From: Ignelater luminosus
Lineage: Eukaryota > Arthropoda > Insecta > Coleoptera > Elateridae
NCBI GenBank assembly: GCA_011009095.1
Contig: VTPC01000422.1
Span: 39,695 to 103,694 of the forward strand
Direction: 5' to 3'
DNA: 64,000 nucleotides
In this document: in pieces, positions 23,641 to 35,599 of the stretch
Numbering within the stretch: position 1 is the first letter of the stretch
Layout of the letters: the number at the start of each line of letters is the position of its first letter
The notes under the pieces: generated by a model
Database searches by the model: none
Seen by the model: the letters and a program-made list of their open reading frames with translations, nothing else
Told to the model about the DNA's origin: nothing
Program-made: the position numbers and the translations under genes

Positions 23641-25238
23641 AAAGATAGAAAGACAAGTTTGGTATTCAGCTTATGTAGAAACTAAAACTGATTTTCTTTA
23701 TTTGGATCAGTTTCACGATAAAACAGAATTGGAGCTCTGTGTGACCCCAGTGTGTAGCAATACATTCGAGAAAATAGGTCAATAACGTGTACTCAGTTAT
23801 TTGAGTCTTTAAAGTATCCAACATTCTGTAAATTTGTATATGCCCTGTAGATGTAGAAAGGTGTATTTGTATTTAATCAAATCATATTATAAGTTTTTGA
23901 ACACATTAGAGAAAAGAATTGGTCTTATTTCTTAAATATTATGACAACAAGAAAAATAAGTAATTGATACTCTTTGAAAAACAAGAAAATTTGATGATAC
24001 GGTATCCGATAGCGTCTAGTAAACAAAACAATAAATTTGAAGAAAATTAATATTTTCTACTCGAATCAAGTTTATCCATTACGCTTCAGCACTGAAATCT
24101 AACCACCGGCATACCTTTTGTTTTAGGGTTCTAAAAACGGCAACTAATTTAAAATTCATAGATCATTTAAGACTATTTACCTCGACTATATTTAGTTCAA
24201 AGCGCTTTAATATGAAGTTACCTGAATTTCCCAAAAAGTTTCTTCTACCTAGGGGTTTTGGCAAAATGTTCAAAAAATAATTAATTTTAGTTTTGAAATT
24301 AATATTAGAGAAATTATCAGAAAATTGAATGAAAACGTTTTGTACTTAACTAATTTCTATACAAAAGTTTAAAACTAAATGAAACCATTAAATTAAACTA
24401 CATTTTACAATGAATCTAACAATGTACGTTCATTTGTGTATTACAATAGAATATCTGTCAATATGGTGAAAACACTTTAGGTACTAGTTTTACTTAATTG
24501 TAAAGTTTAACAAAGGGACCAAACCTTCAGATTTAATGGCTTTAATATAGTGAAATTTAATTGTAACTTTGATTTGAAACTAAACTGTTTCACCGCGGAT
24601 TCTCGACAAACTTAGCATGGACTTAACTTTCGGCAGCGTATGTGCTACATTGCTTGTATCACTATAAAAATTGTTATTCTTATTCATCTAGCAGTAGAAG
24701 TATAAAACCTTATTGTATACTGTTTTGATTGCAATACCGTATATTGAGAGCTAATGTGTATGCAACACACATTACACATAAATATAGATGGATCTCTAAT
24801 AGCTCATAATTAACAATATGTTAAAAATACGATTTAATAATAATTTTGTAACGTGACATAAATGGCACTTCTGACTCTTCTGTTAGTGTCTTTTTTAGTT
24901 TTTTAAAACAATTCATTTTTAAACCTAGGCTCATATATTTATAATTAATAGCCTGATTATTTTGTAGTTTACTGGTTTTATTTTGCTGAATTACAATACT
25001 TATATGATGTTAATACAGAGGCAATATAATAAATAACTAAAAGAGTCATGTCTTTAAAAACGACAAATTTTTGGCAAATATTTTCAATCTGACATTAAAA
25101 CAAATCTTGTCTGCAAAACAAAAGCTCTAAAAGAGTCAAAATATGTTGTGTTTTAACAAGTGAAGCACTGACTGGTTGTTTTTATTTTGAGAAACGATTT
25201 ATCTGTGGAATAAAAATGTTGTATCATGCATACACAAT
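23641..25238. other. AT-rich intergenic DNA, no gene seen
   Basis: Nothing was recognised on either strand. This stretch would contain the left end of the Harbinger element if its true border lies left of 25239, but no end matching GGAGCATTCACAC was found. Confidence 0.5.
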
Positions 25239-26260
25239 ATGGTGTGTCGACGTAAAGAAAGATGCTCTAGTTTAAATGGTTATCGGGTACAAACGACAAA
25301 GAAACCCAATATATTGAAATTCACAAATCACTACGACAAAAAAGTAAAGCAATGCCAAAAAAACAAGTTAGAAGTCGCAGCAAAGCAATTACAGCTGTTA
25401 TTGATAGCAACCTTAAGAATGAACTAGTGTCATAGGAACCGTTCAAATAATGTTAGAAATCCTGTAAGAGACAAAGTAAGAGAACATACTTTATCTTTCA
25501 TAAAACAATTACTGGAAGAAGAAAACTATTAATGAATTTCTGTTGGGAAATTTAAATTTAAATAAACTTTTCCTTTGCGTCAAGTTTCTATAAGAAACTA
25601 CCAAGACATTTTTGCTAATTCTAAACTAAGATTTAGAGTGCCCCGTTTTGATGTACAATTTGTGATAAGCAGCATAAGGGTCCGGAAAAGTTCGGGCACG
25701 TCCTCGTTATTTCTACGCGGAAAGATATGTTCAGAAGTTATGGTTTTTTAACCAACTGGAGTTTTTAAGAGAGAGTGATCCTATTAGGCACTCGGTACTT
25801 TGGTAAAAGTTATTTATGTAGTATTTGAATTACTAATTTTACGAATGTGTAATTTTGTAGGATACGGACCTACAGGCAGAAGAAGAACCAGAAACAATAT
25901 TCGAGGGTACGTTGAAGATACCGTTCTCTAGAACCTTCTGATTGACCCAGAAGGATTTACCGAATCTATTATCTCTTCCTTTGTGGTGGCACAAAATAGT
26001 GTGCCTAGATTGCAAAATAAAAGAGCAAAGAAAAGTGATAGAAGTGAGATTAAAAATTTAATTAAAAGCGCCACCAAAGCTTCAAACAGCACAGTTCATA
26101 AGAAAGATGATATAACAGCATTTGCAAAGTAGGTAACATTCTCAAGTTGGTTTACAAAAGCTGTTGTTCAGAATTCTATTAATTTACAGAACAGTTGAGA
26201 TGGAATTGCGAAGAAAAGGAGAAAATCTAATAGAATATCTTAAAATTTTATTTGCTTGCT
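25239..26260 (+). pseudogene. Harbinger accessory MADF/BESS-like protein relic
   Basis: Plus-strand pieces resemble a MADF DNA-binding domain: KKPNILKFTNHYDKKVKQCQ with KLEVAAKQL (family 'HP-L-D-----Y-DK----NAW-EVA--L') near 25300-25400, and SGKVRARPRYFYAERYVQKL, then NQLEFLRES (family 'SG------W-YFE-L-FL') near 25680-25775. KKDDITAFAK with ILLIYRTVEMEL after a frameshift, near 26100-26210, fits the BESS motif pattern. Insect Harbingers commonly encode such a partner, which helps the transposase bind element ends. All pieces are decayed, in different frames, and matched by eye. Position opposite a clear Harbinger transposase supports the reading, but each match alone is weak. Confidence 0.4.
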
Positions 26261-26339
26261 GTGTTTTTAAATAAGTAAGAAGAAAGAATTTTTAATTTAT
26301 AATACATCTTTATGATATGTTGAAGATTTACTCTTCAAA

Positions 26340-26526
26340 ACTTATGCAGTGGTATACATATGCTAAGGTTACTGTGACTACTTTCTTTCTGGTCATGTTC
26401 CTAAATGGAAGTGACTTAATTATATTTGGTAATATGGAAAACGCTACGTCTCGGTTTGGCAATGGCTCTGTCTCTGGAAATCTCAATGTAATTATGTCTA
26501 TCTACGTATTGCCTTTTCTAGAGATA
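26340..26526 (-). pseudogene. Harbinger transposase, downstream part (after the hAT insertion)
   Basis: Immediately left of the hAT end, the minus strand reads LRFPETEPLPNRDVAFSIL, then PNIIKSLPFRN. This corresponds to the family stretch 'L-IP-P--LP-----VP-V-V-D-AFPL', which follows the 'DG-V---S-L' region found on the other side of the hAT (28196-28735). A stop lies close to the junction. Beyond about 26340 similarity fades. The piece makes sense only as the continuation of the transposase across the hAT insertion. Confidence 0.6.
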
Positions 26527-28195
26527 CAGAGCCGTCTTTTGGGGCGGGCAGGCGGAACCCAGGCTCCGGGGCCCGCGCCTGCTAGGGCCTCGCGACAAAG
26601 CTCTATTTTTTTATTTTAATTCTTGGCTAGAAATTTCTAAGTAGAACCTAATATTATTTACAACAGTTTAGTTTGGATGGTCAACAGTTTTCAGAATTCT
26701 TTTATGATTGTTTTTACGGTATTAACACGACATTGGGATTACTGTTGTCGAGTTATAAATAGGTAGCAAGTAAAACGTAACGAAACATCCTTCTTAGGAT
26801 CATTACCAAGAAACTTTGCTGAGCATCTTTTTGTACCCTGCTCAGCCTATAGCCTGGATTTATTAGTCAGCGACGTGGCTTCGTCGGTTCCATTGGCAAT
26901 GACGTTCTTTGGAGTCATTCAACGCCTTTACACGATATTTGTGGCAACAGAGAGATAGGAAATTCTGACTTCATACGTTAAGAATTTTACTATGAAATCC
27001 GTATCTAAAACTCATTGGGAACGTCGCGTATCTTCCGTAAAAGCAGTGATATTTCAAGTGAAATCTATCTACGATGCATAAGAAAAGGTCATAGAAGCAA
27101 CATAAAATGTAGCTATCAAGAGTGAAACACTTTCACTTGCTGAAAATGAGTTCAGTTTTGAGTGTAGTTTGTCGAGTGTAATTTGGTATAACTTGTTATC
27201 TGCAGTTGATAAAGTTAGCAATAGCATGCAGAAAAAAGACGCCAACAAAGCTACAGTAATGCAGCTATTGAAGGGGCTCAAAGAATATCTAGTCATACAG
27301 AGAATATGGATTTTCAAAAGCAAAAGAAACTGCAAACAGATTTGTGCTGAGAATGATATTCCAATTGAATTTAAACATAAACTTCATCTTTATGAAGGAG
27401 AAGGTAGTAGTTCAAGCGATCCTGCAGAAAAATACTACAGGGAATTTTTTTATGCATATTAGGGCATGCACGCGTATCATAGAAAAAGAATTCGTCAAAA
27501 TTAATAGACACAACGCTTACTTTGGGTTTTTACTAAACATGAAAAATATTTACGAGTTAAATGAAAACACGCTGGTCAAACACGGCATGGATCTAGACCT
27601 TTTGCTAAGAGATGGAGAAATAAGAGACCTTGGTGGACAAGAACTTTACCAAGAAATAAAAATGTTTTGTCATATGGTGGATTTGTCCTATCGGACACCT
27701 TTGAACTATCTACCACTTTTACATTAAACGAACGATACTATTCCCAACTTGTACATAACTTTCCGTATAATTCTGACAATTCCTGTATCTACTGCTGCAG
27801 CAGAACGACGTTTTTCGAAACTAAAGCTAATAAAAGATTATCTGAGGACTACGATGGGGCAGGAGAGACTTTCCAATTTGGCGCTTTTGAGCATAGAAAA
27901 CGAGTTATGCAAGTCGGTCGACTTTTCAGAAACAATTAAAAATTTTTCAGAGCTAAAAGCAAGAAAAGTTAATTTTTAAAATTTATTAAGTGTTGTTCCT
28001 TAATTACCTACCTACTCAAATATGTAATGTATGTTAGTATAACATAAAGAAATTATTAATTAAAAGAAGTTTTTTTATGGTTTTTTATTGAATTTACTCT
28101 ACTATAGGAAATACGTAAGATTTTATTTTTGGTAGAAAACACAAGGGCCCATTGTAGTTTTGCCCCGAGCCTCGTGCGAGCTAAGGACGGCTCTG
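26527..28195 (+). mobile_element. hAT element (1669 bp), internally deleted, inserted in Harbinger
   Basis: The left end CAGAGCCGTCTTTTGGGGC (26527) and the right end, read in reverse complement from 28195, CAGAGCCGTCCTTAGC, give an inverted terminus of about 10 perfect bases. GC-rich subterminal sequence follows on both sides, unlike the surrounding AT-rich DNA. Flanking octamers TAGAGATA (26519-26526) and TAGAGAGC (28196-28203) match at 6 of 8 positions, as expected of an aged 8-bp hAT target duplication. The transposase (26805-27979) is fairly well preserved but lacks its N-terminal zinc-finger part. The element interrupts a Harbinger transposase, so it is the younger insertion. Confidence 0.85.
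26805..27979 (+). pseudogene. hAT transposase (TTF/ZMYM-like family), N-terminally truncated
   Basis: Frames in order: RNFAEHLFVPCSAYSLDLLV, LAMTFFGVIQRLYTIFVATE, TLSLAENEFSFE, WYNLLSAVDKVSNSMQKKDA, FKHKLHLYEGEGSSSSDPAE, and the C-terminal dimerisation region ILTIPVSTAAAERRFSKLKL, then YLRTTMGQERLSNLALLSIE. The last is the hallmark 'P-S-A--ERSFSKLK-IK--LRS-M---RL--LALLSIE' hAT C-terminus. The CSA-SL-LL block is characteristic of TTF-type hAT transposases. The N-terminal zinc finger and first catalytic region are absent (only about 280 bp lie between the left TIR and the first match). A few stops and frameshifts occur. Mild decay compared with the Harbinger around it agrees with a later arrival. 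Confidence 0.85.
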
Positions 28196-28735
28196 TAGAG
28201 AGCTCTTCTTTAAAACATCATCATTAGATATACGTCCATTCGTTCCAACATCGACATATAAAAATTTATAGGTTTCATCCACTAGTGTTAGCAAAACTAT
28301 ACTGTGAGTACCCTTATAGTTGAGATAGGCAGATCCTTCTGTATGTTTAGAAATCATTACGATATGCTTGCCATCTGGAGCTCCCAATGATGTGAAGAAA
28401 ATTTCATCTCTCTTCGAAATCCTTAGCAATAGCTAATTGTTAATTTTTAAGTTAATAATTATTACTTAAAACTTAAACTTCTACATGTTTCTCCGGTGGC
28501 TAGGTACCTCAATGTTATATTCAGTCTGTACCTGACAGAAATGGAGTTTTTCCAAAAATGTATTTTGTTTTTCAATATTTGCTTGACTAACAATTCAACT
28601 CAACAACTAACTCAAAAGTTTTTCAAATGCTTCACTGTCCATCCTTAGAAAATTACGATAGCTTTCTGGATCTTCTTTTATTTCTTTATCGACAAGTTGC
28701 AAATTTCCTTTCTATTCCCTGATTTTTAACCAAGG
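28196..28735 (-). pseudogene. Harbinger transposase, upstream part
   Basis: Minus-strand reading: QLVDKEIKEDPESYRNFLRM with DSEAFEKLLS (N-terminal region), ISVRYRLNITLRYLATGETC ('RL-ITLRFLATG-S--SL'), AIAKDFEER then a TGA where Trp is expected, then GAPDGKHIVM (the 'GAIDGKHI' block with the first catalytic Asp), YLNYKGTHSIVLLTLVDETY, and FLYVDVGTNGRISNDDV ('F-YVDVG-NGR-SD-GV', second catalytic Asp). The frame shifts by one base just before GAPDGKH. The gene stops at 28196, the right border of the hAT insertion, and continues at 26526. This is a DDE_Tnp_4-type (HARBI1-related) transposase, dead by nonsense, frameshift and insertion. Confidence 0.85.
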
Positions 28736-28961
28736 TCTCATCGACCACCTTCTTTTTGAAGGTAACAACTATAAACTAAATTCACCTATAGTAACTGAAA
28801 GTAATGCAGTTTTGCGTAGCTTATTTATAGTAAAAAAAGAGTTGTTTTCCAGTTAACGAGATCTAACAGGCTGATAATAATTAAAACACTAATCTTCTTA
28901 ACATAACACTATACTGCTAAAATTAAAAATTCCCCACAGATTGTTCAAAAATTGCTCTTAG

Positions 28962-29047
28962 TTGCGTATGTGTGAAAATGGCGTGCAATTTAACGATCGC
29001 TTAAAATAAAAATTGCAACAACAAAATTGCATATGTGTGAATGCTCC
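28962..29047 (-). repeat. Harbinger terminal region with repeated end motif
   Basis: TTGCGTATGTGTGAA at 28962-28976 and TTGCATATGTGTGAA at 29027-29041 are near-identical direct repeats, and the outer one ends the element (…TGCTCC at 29047, then TTA). Repeated subterminal motifs are typical transposase or accessory-protein binding sites in this superfamily. Binding here is inferred. Confidence 0.65.
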
Positions 29048-29050
29048 TTA

Positions 29051-31470
29051 GTAGCATAACATGACATTTCATTACTGTAAAGAAAATACTGAACTTCAAT
29101 GTCAACTAAGAATATCAAAACGCGTTTGGACTTGTTGAGAAAAAAAGGTCCAACATTACCCATTCACAAATAAAAAAAGATGCAAAGATGCAGTTTTTGC
29201 CAGTATTCTCAAGTCTATCTTAAATTGTTAGCAATAAAAGCATTTGGGAAACGTCGTGTGGGTTATCCAGCTTGTGCATTCGGTATGCACTAGATATTTT
29301 CCAAGGTATTTCTTAAAAAAACAGAATTTGCTCACGTCTATTTGCTACCTAAAATGAATAGTTAAGATTACAGAACCTCCCTTATTTGAAAAGAAATTTC
29401 GTTATTTCTGTTCAAAAGCAATCTTTTGAAAGGGAATTTATGTGGTGAAAAGAATTTGAACCTGAGGAACGGATTTTCTAAAAAAAACTCTAAATAACAT
29501 AAATGGATTTGTAACAAATTCGTAACTTAGATGTTGTTTTAGATTTATTGTTCTTTTTAAAGATCCCTTTACTTCTAAGTTTTAACAGGTCAAATTTAAA
29601 TTTGTTAGTTACCGAAAAAGGTCCGTAACTTGTATCCTTAAGGAACAATAAAATTTATCTCAGAAACTTACATCTCCGTCTCGTCCCTAGTGCACAACAT
29701 GTTTTCTTCTCTCCTATATTCTATACGTGAAGTTTCTGAAACTCCAAACAGTGTTTCCGCATAAGAAAATTTTGAATTCAGACTGTAAAATGGTTAGTTG
29801 ATGCTTTCATGCTGCTTTAACTACCCACTTTTACAACTAAGTTCTTTAAGTAGATTATGTAAAGAATATCCTAACAATTTTGTGGTTATACTAACACCTC
29901 AGGTTTTATACATCACGAAAAAGGGTAGAGGTTCTAATAAAAAGAAATCCTTTTAGGAATTAAAAACGGATTTTTGCTCCTTCCGTGAGATATGAAACGT
30001 GAATTGTTCATCTTCCAACATTATCGAACCAGAAAACGTCGAGATTTCACAGAACATTTTCTTTAATGTCCCCATTTTAATATTTCTATTGCTGAATTTT
30101 CCTGATGTATTTCAAGTGCACCATTTATATTCACTTCTTGTAACAGAGTGTATTTGAAAGCCACGAAAACGCTTATTCAGTAGAGGTTAACCTTTCTTTA
30201 GTACAAAAGAAATAACAACGTAGCGAGCCACGAACAAAATACAAAGCAGGTGTTTTAAACCAAATTTCCTTTTAAGAAATACCTTAACGTCATTTCATGC
30301 AACGAAACTATAATTTAAACTGGAATCTACATTTCTGAGGTTTGCAAAATCTTCGTACCGAAAAAATCGGGATTTCATAAAAACCATGACATATGCTTTT
30401 GAATATCAAGCTTACAGATTTATATCTTAAAAGAAATATATGGTAGGTTAATGTCCTAACCGTATAAAAAATACTTTACAATCATACTGATATAAGTGAC
30501 CATTCATTTTAATCTGGTTTTTGTTGTACCTATCTATATTATCTATATCTTTGTAATCAATGCATTCTACAATATAGTTTCAGCATAATTTATCATATAA
30601 AGTAGTAGTAAATGTTTATCACATTTCTTATATTTAGCGTCAACAGAAGTAGATGGAAGAAAATTCAATTTGGTACTAAAAAACTGTTTTGAAGTAGTAG
30701 GTAATCATCTAATCAAGTAGTTGCTTGTTGCTATATAGAACCATTTCCTCATCTAATATAAGTTGAAGAATATTTTAAATTCAAATGAAGTCTTTTTAGA
30801 TTTTACAAACTTTTACAGTTGTATTACACAATGGATTTAACCTGAAATAATTTATAATGCTAATAGAATGACAGAAGGTTACAGTGATAAAGTTTGTAGT
30901 GAATCATCTTATGCTATGATAGGATGAAATACCTACGGTACTTTTAGTCGTCCTAAAATACGATTTCTAAAATATTAACTTCTAGAATTATCAAATAAGT
31001 AATATAACCTGGGTTACAGAAATATATTTTGCGTAAGACATTTAATATGTGCCCCTTTACATTAGGTGTTAGCGCCTTTAATATCAAGGAAGGTAAATTT
31101 AATTTGTTGTTTAAGTTACTGTGTAGGTATATTTCTTTCCTGTTTCTTTTAGCTCTTTATTCACCTACCCAATTATTCTTGTTACACAGATGATTCTCCA
31201 TTGGGTCATAGACAAAAAAAAACGAAGATTTGCAAATAGTTACGCTAAGCAACTTTGACTTTTTTCTGATGTTTGCGTTCCATTTTCAATATCTTCTTAT
31301 TATGTATACCAGAGGATACCTATAGATCGAGCCTTCCGTAAGAACAAGATTCTAAAATGTGACAAAGAGGTTACAACTACCTTCAAACTAAAGTGGCTCA
31401 ACTTTCTAGATGTCAGTAAGTACGTACTTTCACCTGTGACGGTGACGTAACTTGCTGGTGTAACTTGCCC
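29051..31470. other. AT-rich intergenic DNA, no gene seen
   Basis: Stops are dense in all frames and no protein motif or inverted-repeat element was recognised. Confidence 0.55.
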
Positions 31471-31612
31471 CTAAGATGGAGCTAAACAAGACCATGCTAA
31501 AAATGTTGGAGTACGTTTGCATCTCGGTAACCCACTGGTGAATTTGACAGACAAGTTGTCAAGTTGCAACACGTGTTCTAACATTTTTGACATAGTTTTG
31601 TCTATCCCATAG
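31471..31612. mobile_element. Small inverted-repeat element (~140 bp, MITE)
   Basis: The left arm CTAAACAAGACCATGCTAAA continues into AATGTTGGAGTACGT, and the right arm read in reverse complement gives TAGACAAAACTATGTCAAAA into ATGTTAGAACACGT. The arms are about 40 bp and similar at most positions. The loop is short and carries no reading frame. Outer limits are approximate, because similarity fades near CTAAGATGG on the left and CCATAG on the right. Confidence 0.6.
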
Positions 31613-34600
31613 CTATAGATTCCCCAACTACTGTATAGTTAGGTTTACTCCTACTAATACCAAAGCTTTATTTTTCAGAAATTTACCATGAGAATCATTT
31701 AAAAATGTTGATCTTGCGGAAAGAAGTTGTATTCTGAAAGAAGAAGAAAGATTTTCTTGTCAATTAGATGAAGTGAAAAAATTACTTTAAACATCATAAT
31801 GTGGAGCTTACTCAATCAGTTTCTAATGCCACCGCTACTAATGATCATCATCAAAACTTATTGATAGACGCTTCCATTTTCTTATAGCGCTTACGCTTTT
31901 GACTTTGATTATTTTTTTATTTCAGACTCCTTAAGTTTATGTTTTTATAATTTACATAAGAAGAAACCAAAAGCAATTGTTATCAATGTTTGTTCTCTTA
32001 CTTATTGTCAAGAATTTATGCTAATTATTTTAAGCTTGATACACTAAATATATGGGTCTGACAAACTGTAAAACAGTAACTTCTGCTCGCCATTACAATA
32101 CATAGTGCTTGTTTATGTATACTAACATTTAACAATCTCTTAGCACGACAAACCACCCCTTTGCTATATTACGTTAAGCTTGTAAACACAAATTTTAAGT
32201 TAGTAAACAAAACATTGATAGGAAATTTAGTATACCAAAGTTTACTTTGAATTTTAATCGAAAGGTTCGATTACCATCTATCTGCATTTTAATGCTAGAT
32301 CATGATTTACCGTTTATGTAGGGCGCAATCATTAATAGATTTAAGCGTCCCATAAAAGACAAGACAAAAAGTAAACAAGAAAACTTCGCAATGGTAAATT
32401 AACAGAAAATACTAAAAACTAATCAAACAAGTAAATTAGCTGAGAGTAGAAATAAACTCGCAGCTAAAATAAAATAAAATTAAGAAAGAGTAATACCGAA
32501 AGATGTCATCGCATTGTATTTCGGAATAATGTTTACGCAGTTTTCTTAAATAAGTATTTTACAAAATTGTAAAATGTAAATGTAATTGAAACGGATAAAA
32601 TTAAAAGACCTAAATAGAATTTAGATTTCCTGTCGAGACTACTCCAGCTTGGAATTTCTGCTTTAATGCTTTTCATGCAATTTGCATAACACTAATAGCA
32701 CTTTACAATCACCACAATATGTAAATTTGATAGGAAGTAAACAGTGACCCTAAATGTTACTACTGTTGTTTTTCTATACGAATTCTAATATGAAAATTAC
32801 AGTTTTATTTAGTTACGCTTTACACATGCAGACCGTCAGCTAACTATTATAACAGCAATGAAAACTATCAAAAAGATCAAGTCCATCTATTGGTTACTTT
32901 TATAGTCTCCAACTGAATTATGTTGCCCACATGAATTAACATTTAATTTTTTATAGAAATTTTAGTGTTAAGAAATAAAACATTTCCCTGAAGTTAATTA
33001 TTTATAGCATCTAGAATAATTTTTCATCCAAACATCTTAAAAGAACCGAAATGGTTCACTGCATTCTATCATTAATCACTCACTTTTTTGCTTCCTCTAC
33101 TAATTATGTTTCATTCAAAAGCAATGGATTAAATTTTATCGTCCTCTCTAATATTTTTTTTGTTTGTGACTTTTGAATAATAGATGTCACTATAACAATA
33201 TCTAGTAAACAAATCTCTGTAGTTTCTAAAACAGCAAGCAGTTTGCCGTAGAACTCTGTAACACTACAGTATGTTAGAGTAAATAATTCTGCACTTCGTT
33301 GATAGATGGCGCAGGAACTGTTATTTAAATATTATATTCTATTTAAAATTTTTGATTCATTGGCTCTTTATTTTTAAAGACCAGATTGTTCTAAAACATA
33401 CAGCCGATACATTGTGTTGTATTTTCTAAAATTAAGAGAAAGTTTAAAATAAACAAGAATGTTGTATAATACGTTATTGGACGGTATCAGGATAATGCGT
33501 TCTAATGTTTCGATTTTGATTTACGTAAATATTAACTGCTAAACAACGTATAAGAAGTATTTCATGTTTTCTAGAAGAAAATAAAATATTTCTAAAGAAC
33601 AACAAAAATAAATTATGTATGATACTAATTTATTGTATCTGCATGTATTTTATGCCATAATCTGTTAACCATGTAAATAAACACGACTGGTAAACAGTTA
33701 AAGATAAATAACTTTCATAGCTACGAACCAATTAAGAATAAAAGCTGGAACTAAATATGAAATTTACACTTTTTAATAAATATGTATCTTCAGCCTTCTA
33801 ATAAACACAATTATAATATAAAACCATACAAATTTCCAAAATAAAATTCTCAATACGTAAAAATTCAAAGTATGTTTTCTCGACTAAAATCGTAAACAAC
33901 GTGTCAGAGAGAATCTAAGCCTTCGTGCCTAACCTCAACTTACAAAACGAGGTGCTTGAGATTCTCCTAAAAGATTTACCCTTCAAACACTTATGTGCTT
34001 CGTAAATCGACAGTCTGATTGAACTATACAGGTACGCTAAGAGCTCTTTTAACCTTTCTTTTCAGAAAACTCAAAAAAAATCAAATATTTCGCTGCAGTA
34101 CTACCCTGTCACTCAACCTGGAGAATATTTTCGACAACACGTTGCTTGCTCTCAAATAACTCACTCTACTAAACCCCAATATTCAACAGTTGCAATTCCC
34201 AAGTCACGCAGTCGGACACCACACATATCGACCTTCATACAGCAGAAACCTTTGCTGTTCAACCTCTTAGATTAGACCATTTGTCTTCAAAATCTTGAGA
34301 TATTTTTAGAGACAGTTTGCTGCTATAGACCTTTTATAATAATCTTGTAACTCAGAAAAGAAGAACATTATCCGGGAAGATTCAGTTCAGGCACATCAAT
34401 CACCAACAAAATGCCAGGTGGTCCCTGAGCAACTTTCAAACGCGGTTAAGAGTAGTACTAGAATTCCTAAATACCATCTTGTCAATGAATAGGTTGCACA
34501 ATAGAATTTCGAAGCAGTTGTCCAAAGCCAAAGCTTGCTCTTTATTGTTGTTGACAGTCTTGTAGGCAACCACAGTTTTAAAAGATTTAGAATCGTATTT

Positions 34601-35599
34601 TTTAAGTATTAATGATATGATTTTGTTGACAACACAAAGATACCTTAAACAAATCTGCCCCTGAAGCAGTCACAGACTTGTAGAAAAGAAGTACACCGTA
34701 ACATTATGTATGTATAAATGCAGTTTGAGGCAGCTCGAGAACGCCTGATGGTTGCTTTCGATTAGCTCAAAAACCAGGTATATAGACCTGTAAATTCTAT
34801 AAGACAACTGCAATGTACACAGGTACGTTGAAATAACGTGTGTGGATAACCAAGAACCAACGTGTCACTGTTGCGAGAAACGACGACTTTTTCAACTTTA
34901 ACATTGAAAGTACGTCAATATATCTCTTAATTAACCAAGAATTAGGGTTGACAAGGACTTTCACTGACTGTTACAACCAGACACGTTGATCCGACCACAT
35001 TAAAGTGTTTTCAACTTCAGATTCTCGTCCCTGTGCACGTTGTATTTGAACATACGTAAAGTTTAGGTAACGCTCGTACGTTTTAAAGCTCGACTAATAT
35101 TATAACTTGATTTATAAATTAGGCTTGTACAGGACTCTAGTGGATTGTGCTTAATCCGGAATTTCTCATGTTAGATGTTTTGGCCATCATCCTCAAATTT
35201 GCATGAACATTGGACAAAAAGACAAAGTACTTTATTGGGTTCAATATTAAAAGTAACGGTTTTTAGTCATCTTAAAATGACCGACGTTACTAAAATAGTA
35301 GTGTGACACAGTAGGTTCGATTGGCCTGACAATTTCAATCTGTTGAAGATATTGCAAAGATAAGACTCGATTCAGTCTGAACTTAAGTTGTAGTAACCCT
35401 TCTAGGATGCTACCCAGAAGTTTCCAAAATTCAAATCTCCCGAATGAAAAAGGTAGTGGTAAGAAGTTCGGACGCCGGGTGCCTCTTGATGTATGTTTAA
35501 ACCATTAGTCTGCCAACTAACGTCTTCATGAGTACACGTGTTTTTGTGTTTCGGTTCGTTTCTTTACACCGCGTTCTTGTGCTTCTGCGAAATAGTTGA
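31613..35599. other. Intergenic DNA, no gene seen
   Basis: Nothing was recognised with confidence. From about 33890 to 35540 base composition is slightly less AT-rich and could hide very old repeats, but no motif on either strand could be named. Confidence 0.5.

Larger units (their letters stand above)
25239..29047. mobile_element. PIF/Harbinger element relic, disrupted by a hAT insertion
   Basis: The block holds two convergent relic genes: a MADF/BESS-like accessory protein on plus (25239-26260) and a Harbinger transposase on minus (28735 down to about 26340). The right end at 29047 reads GGAGCATTCACACATATGCAA on the minus strand and is followed by TTA (29048-29050), the TWA-type target of this superfamily. 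A subterminal repeat of the end motif follows inside. The paired two-gene layout is typical of PIF/Harbinger. A 1669-bp hAT element (26527-28195) sits inside the transposase. The left end was not found, so the left coordinate is only where coding similarity starts. Confidence 0.6.

Noticed and set aside
26317-26619. Open frame of 100 codons ending in a proline/alanine-rich peptide
   Set aside because: It crosses the left border of the hAT element, so its two halves come from different elements (antisense Harbinger and hAT end).
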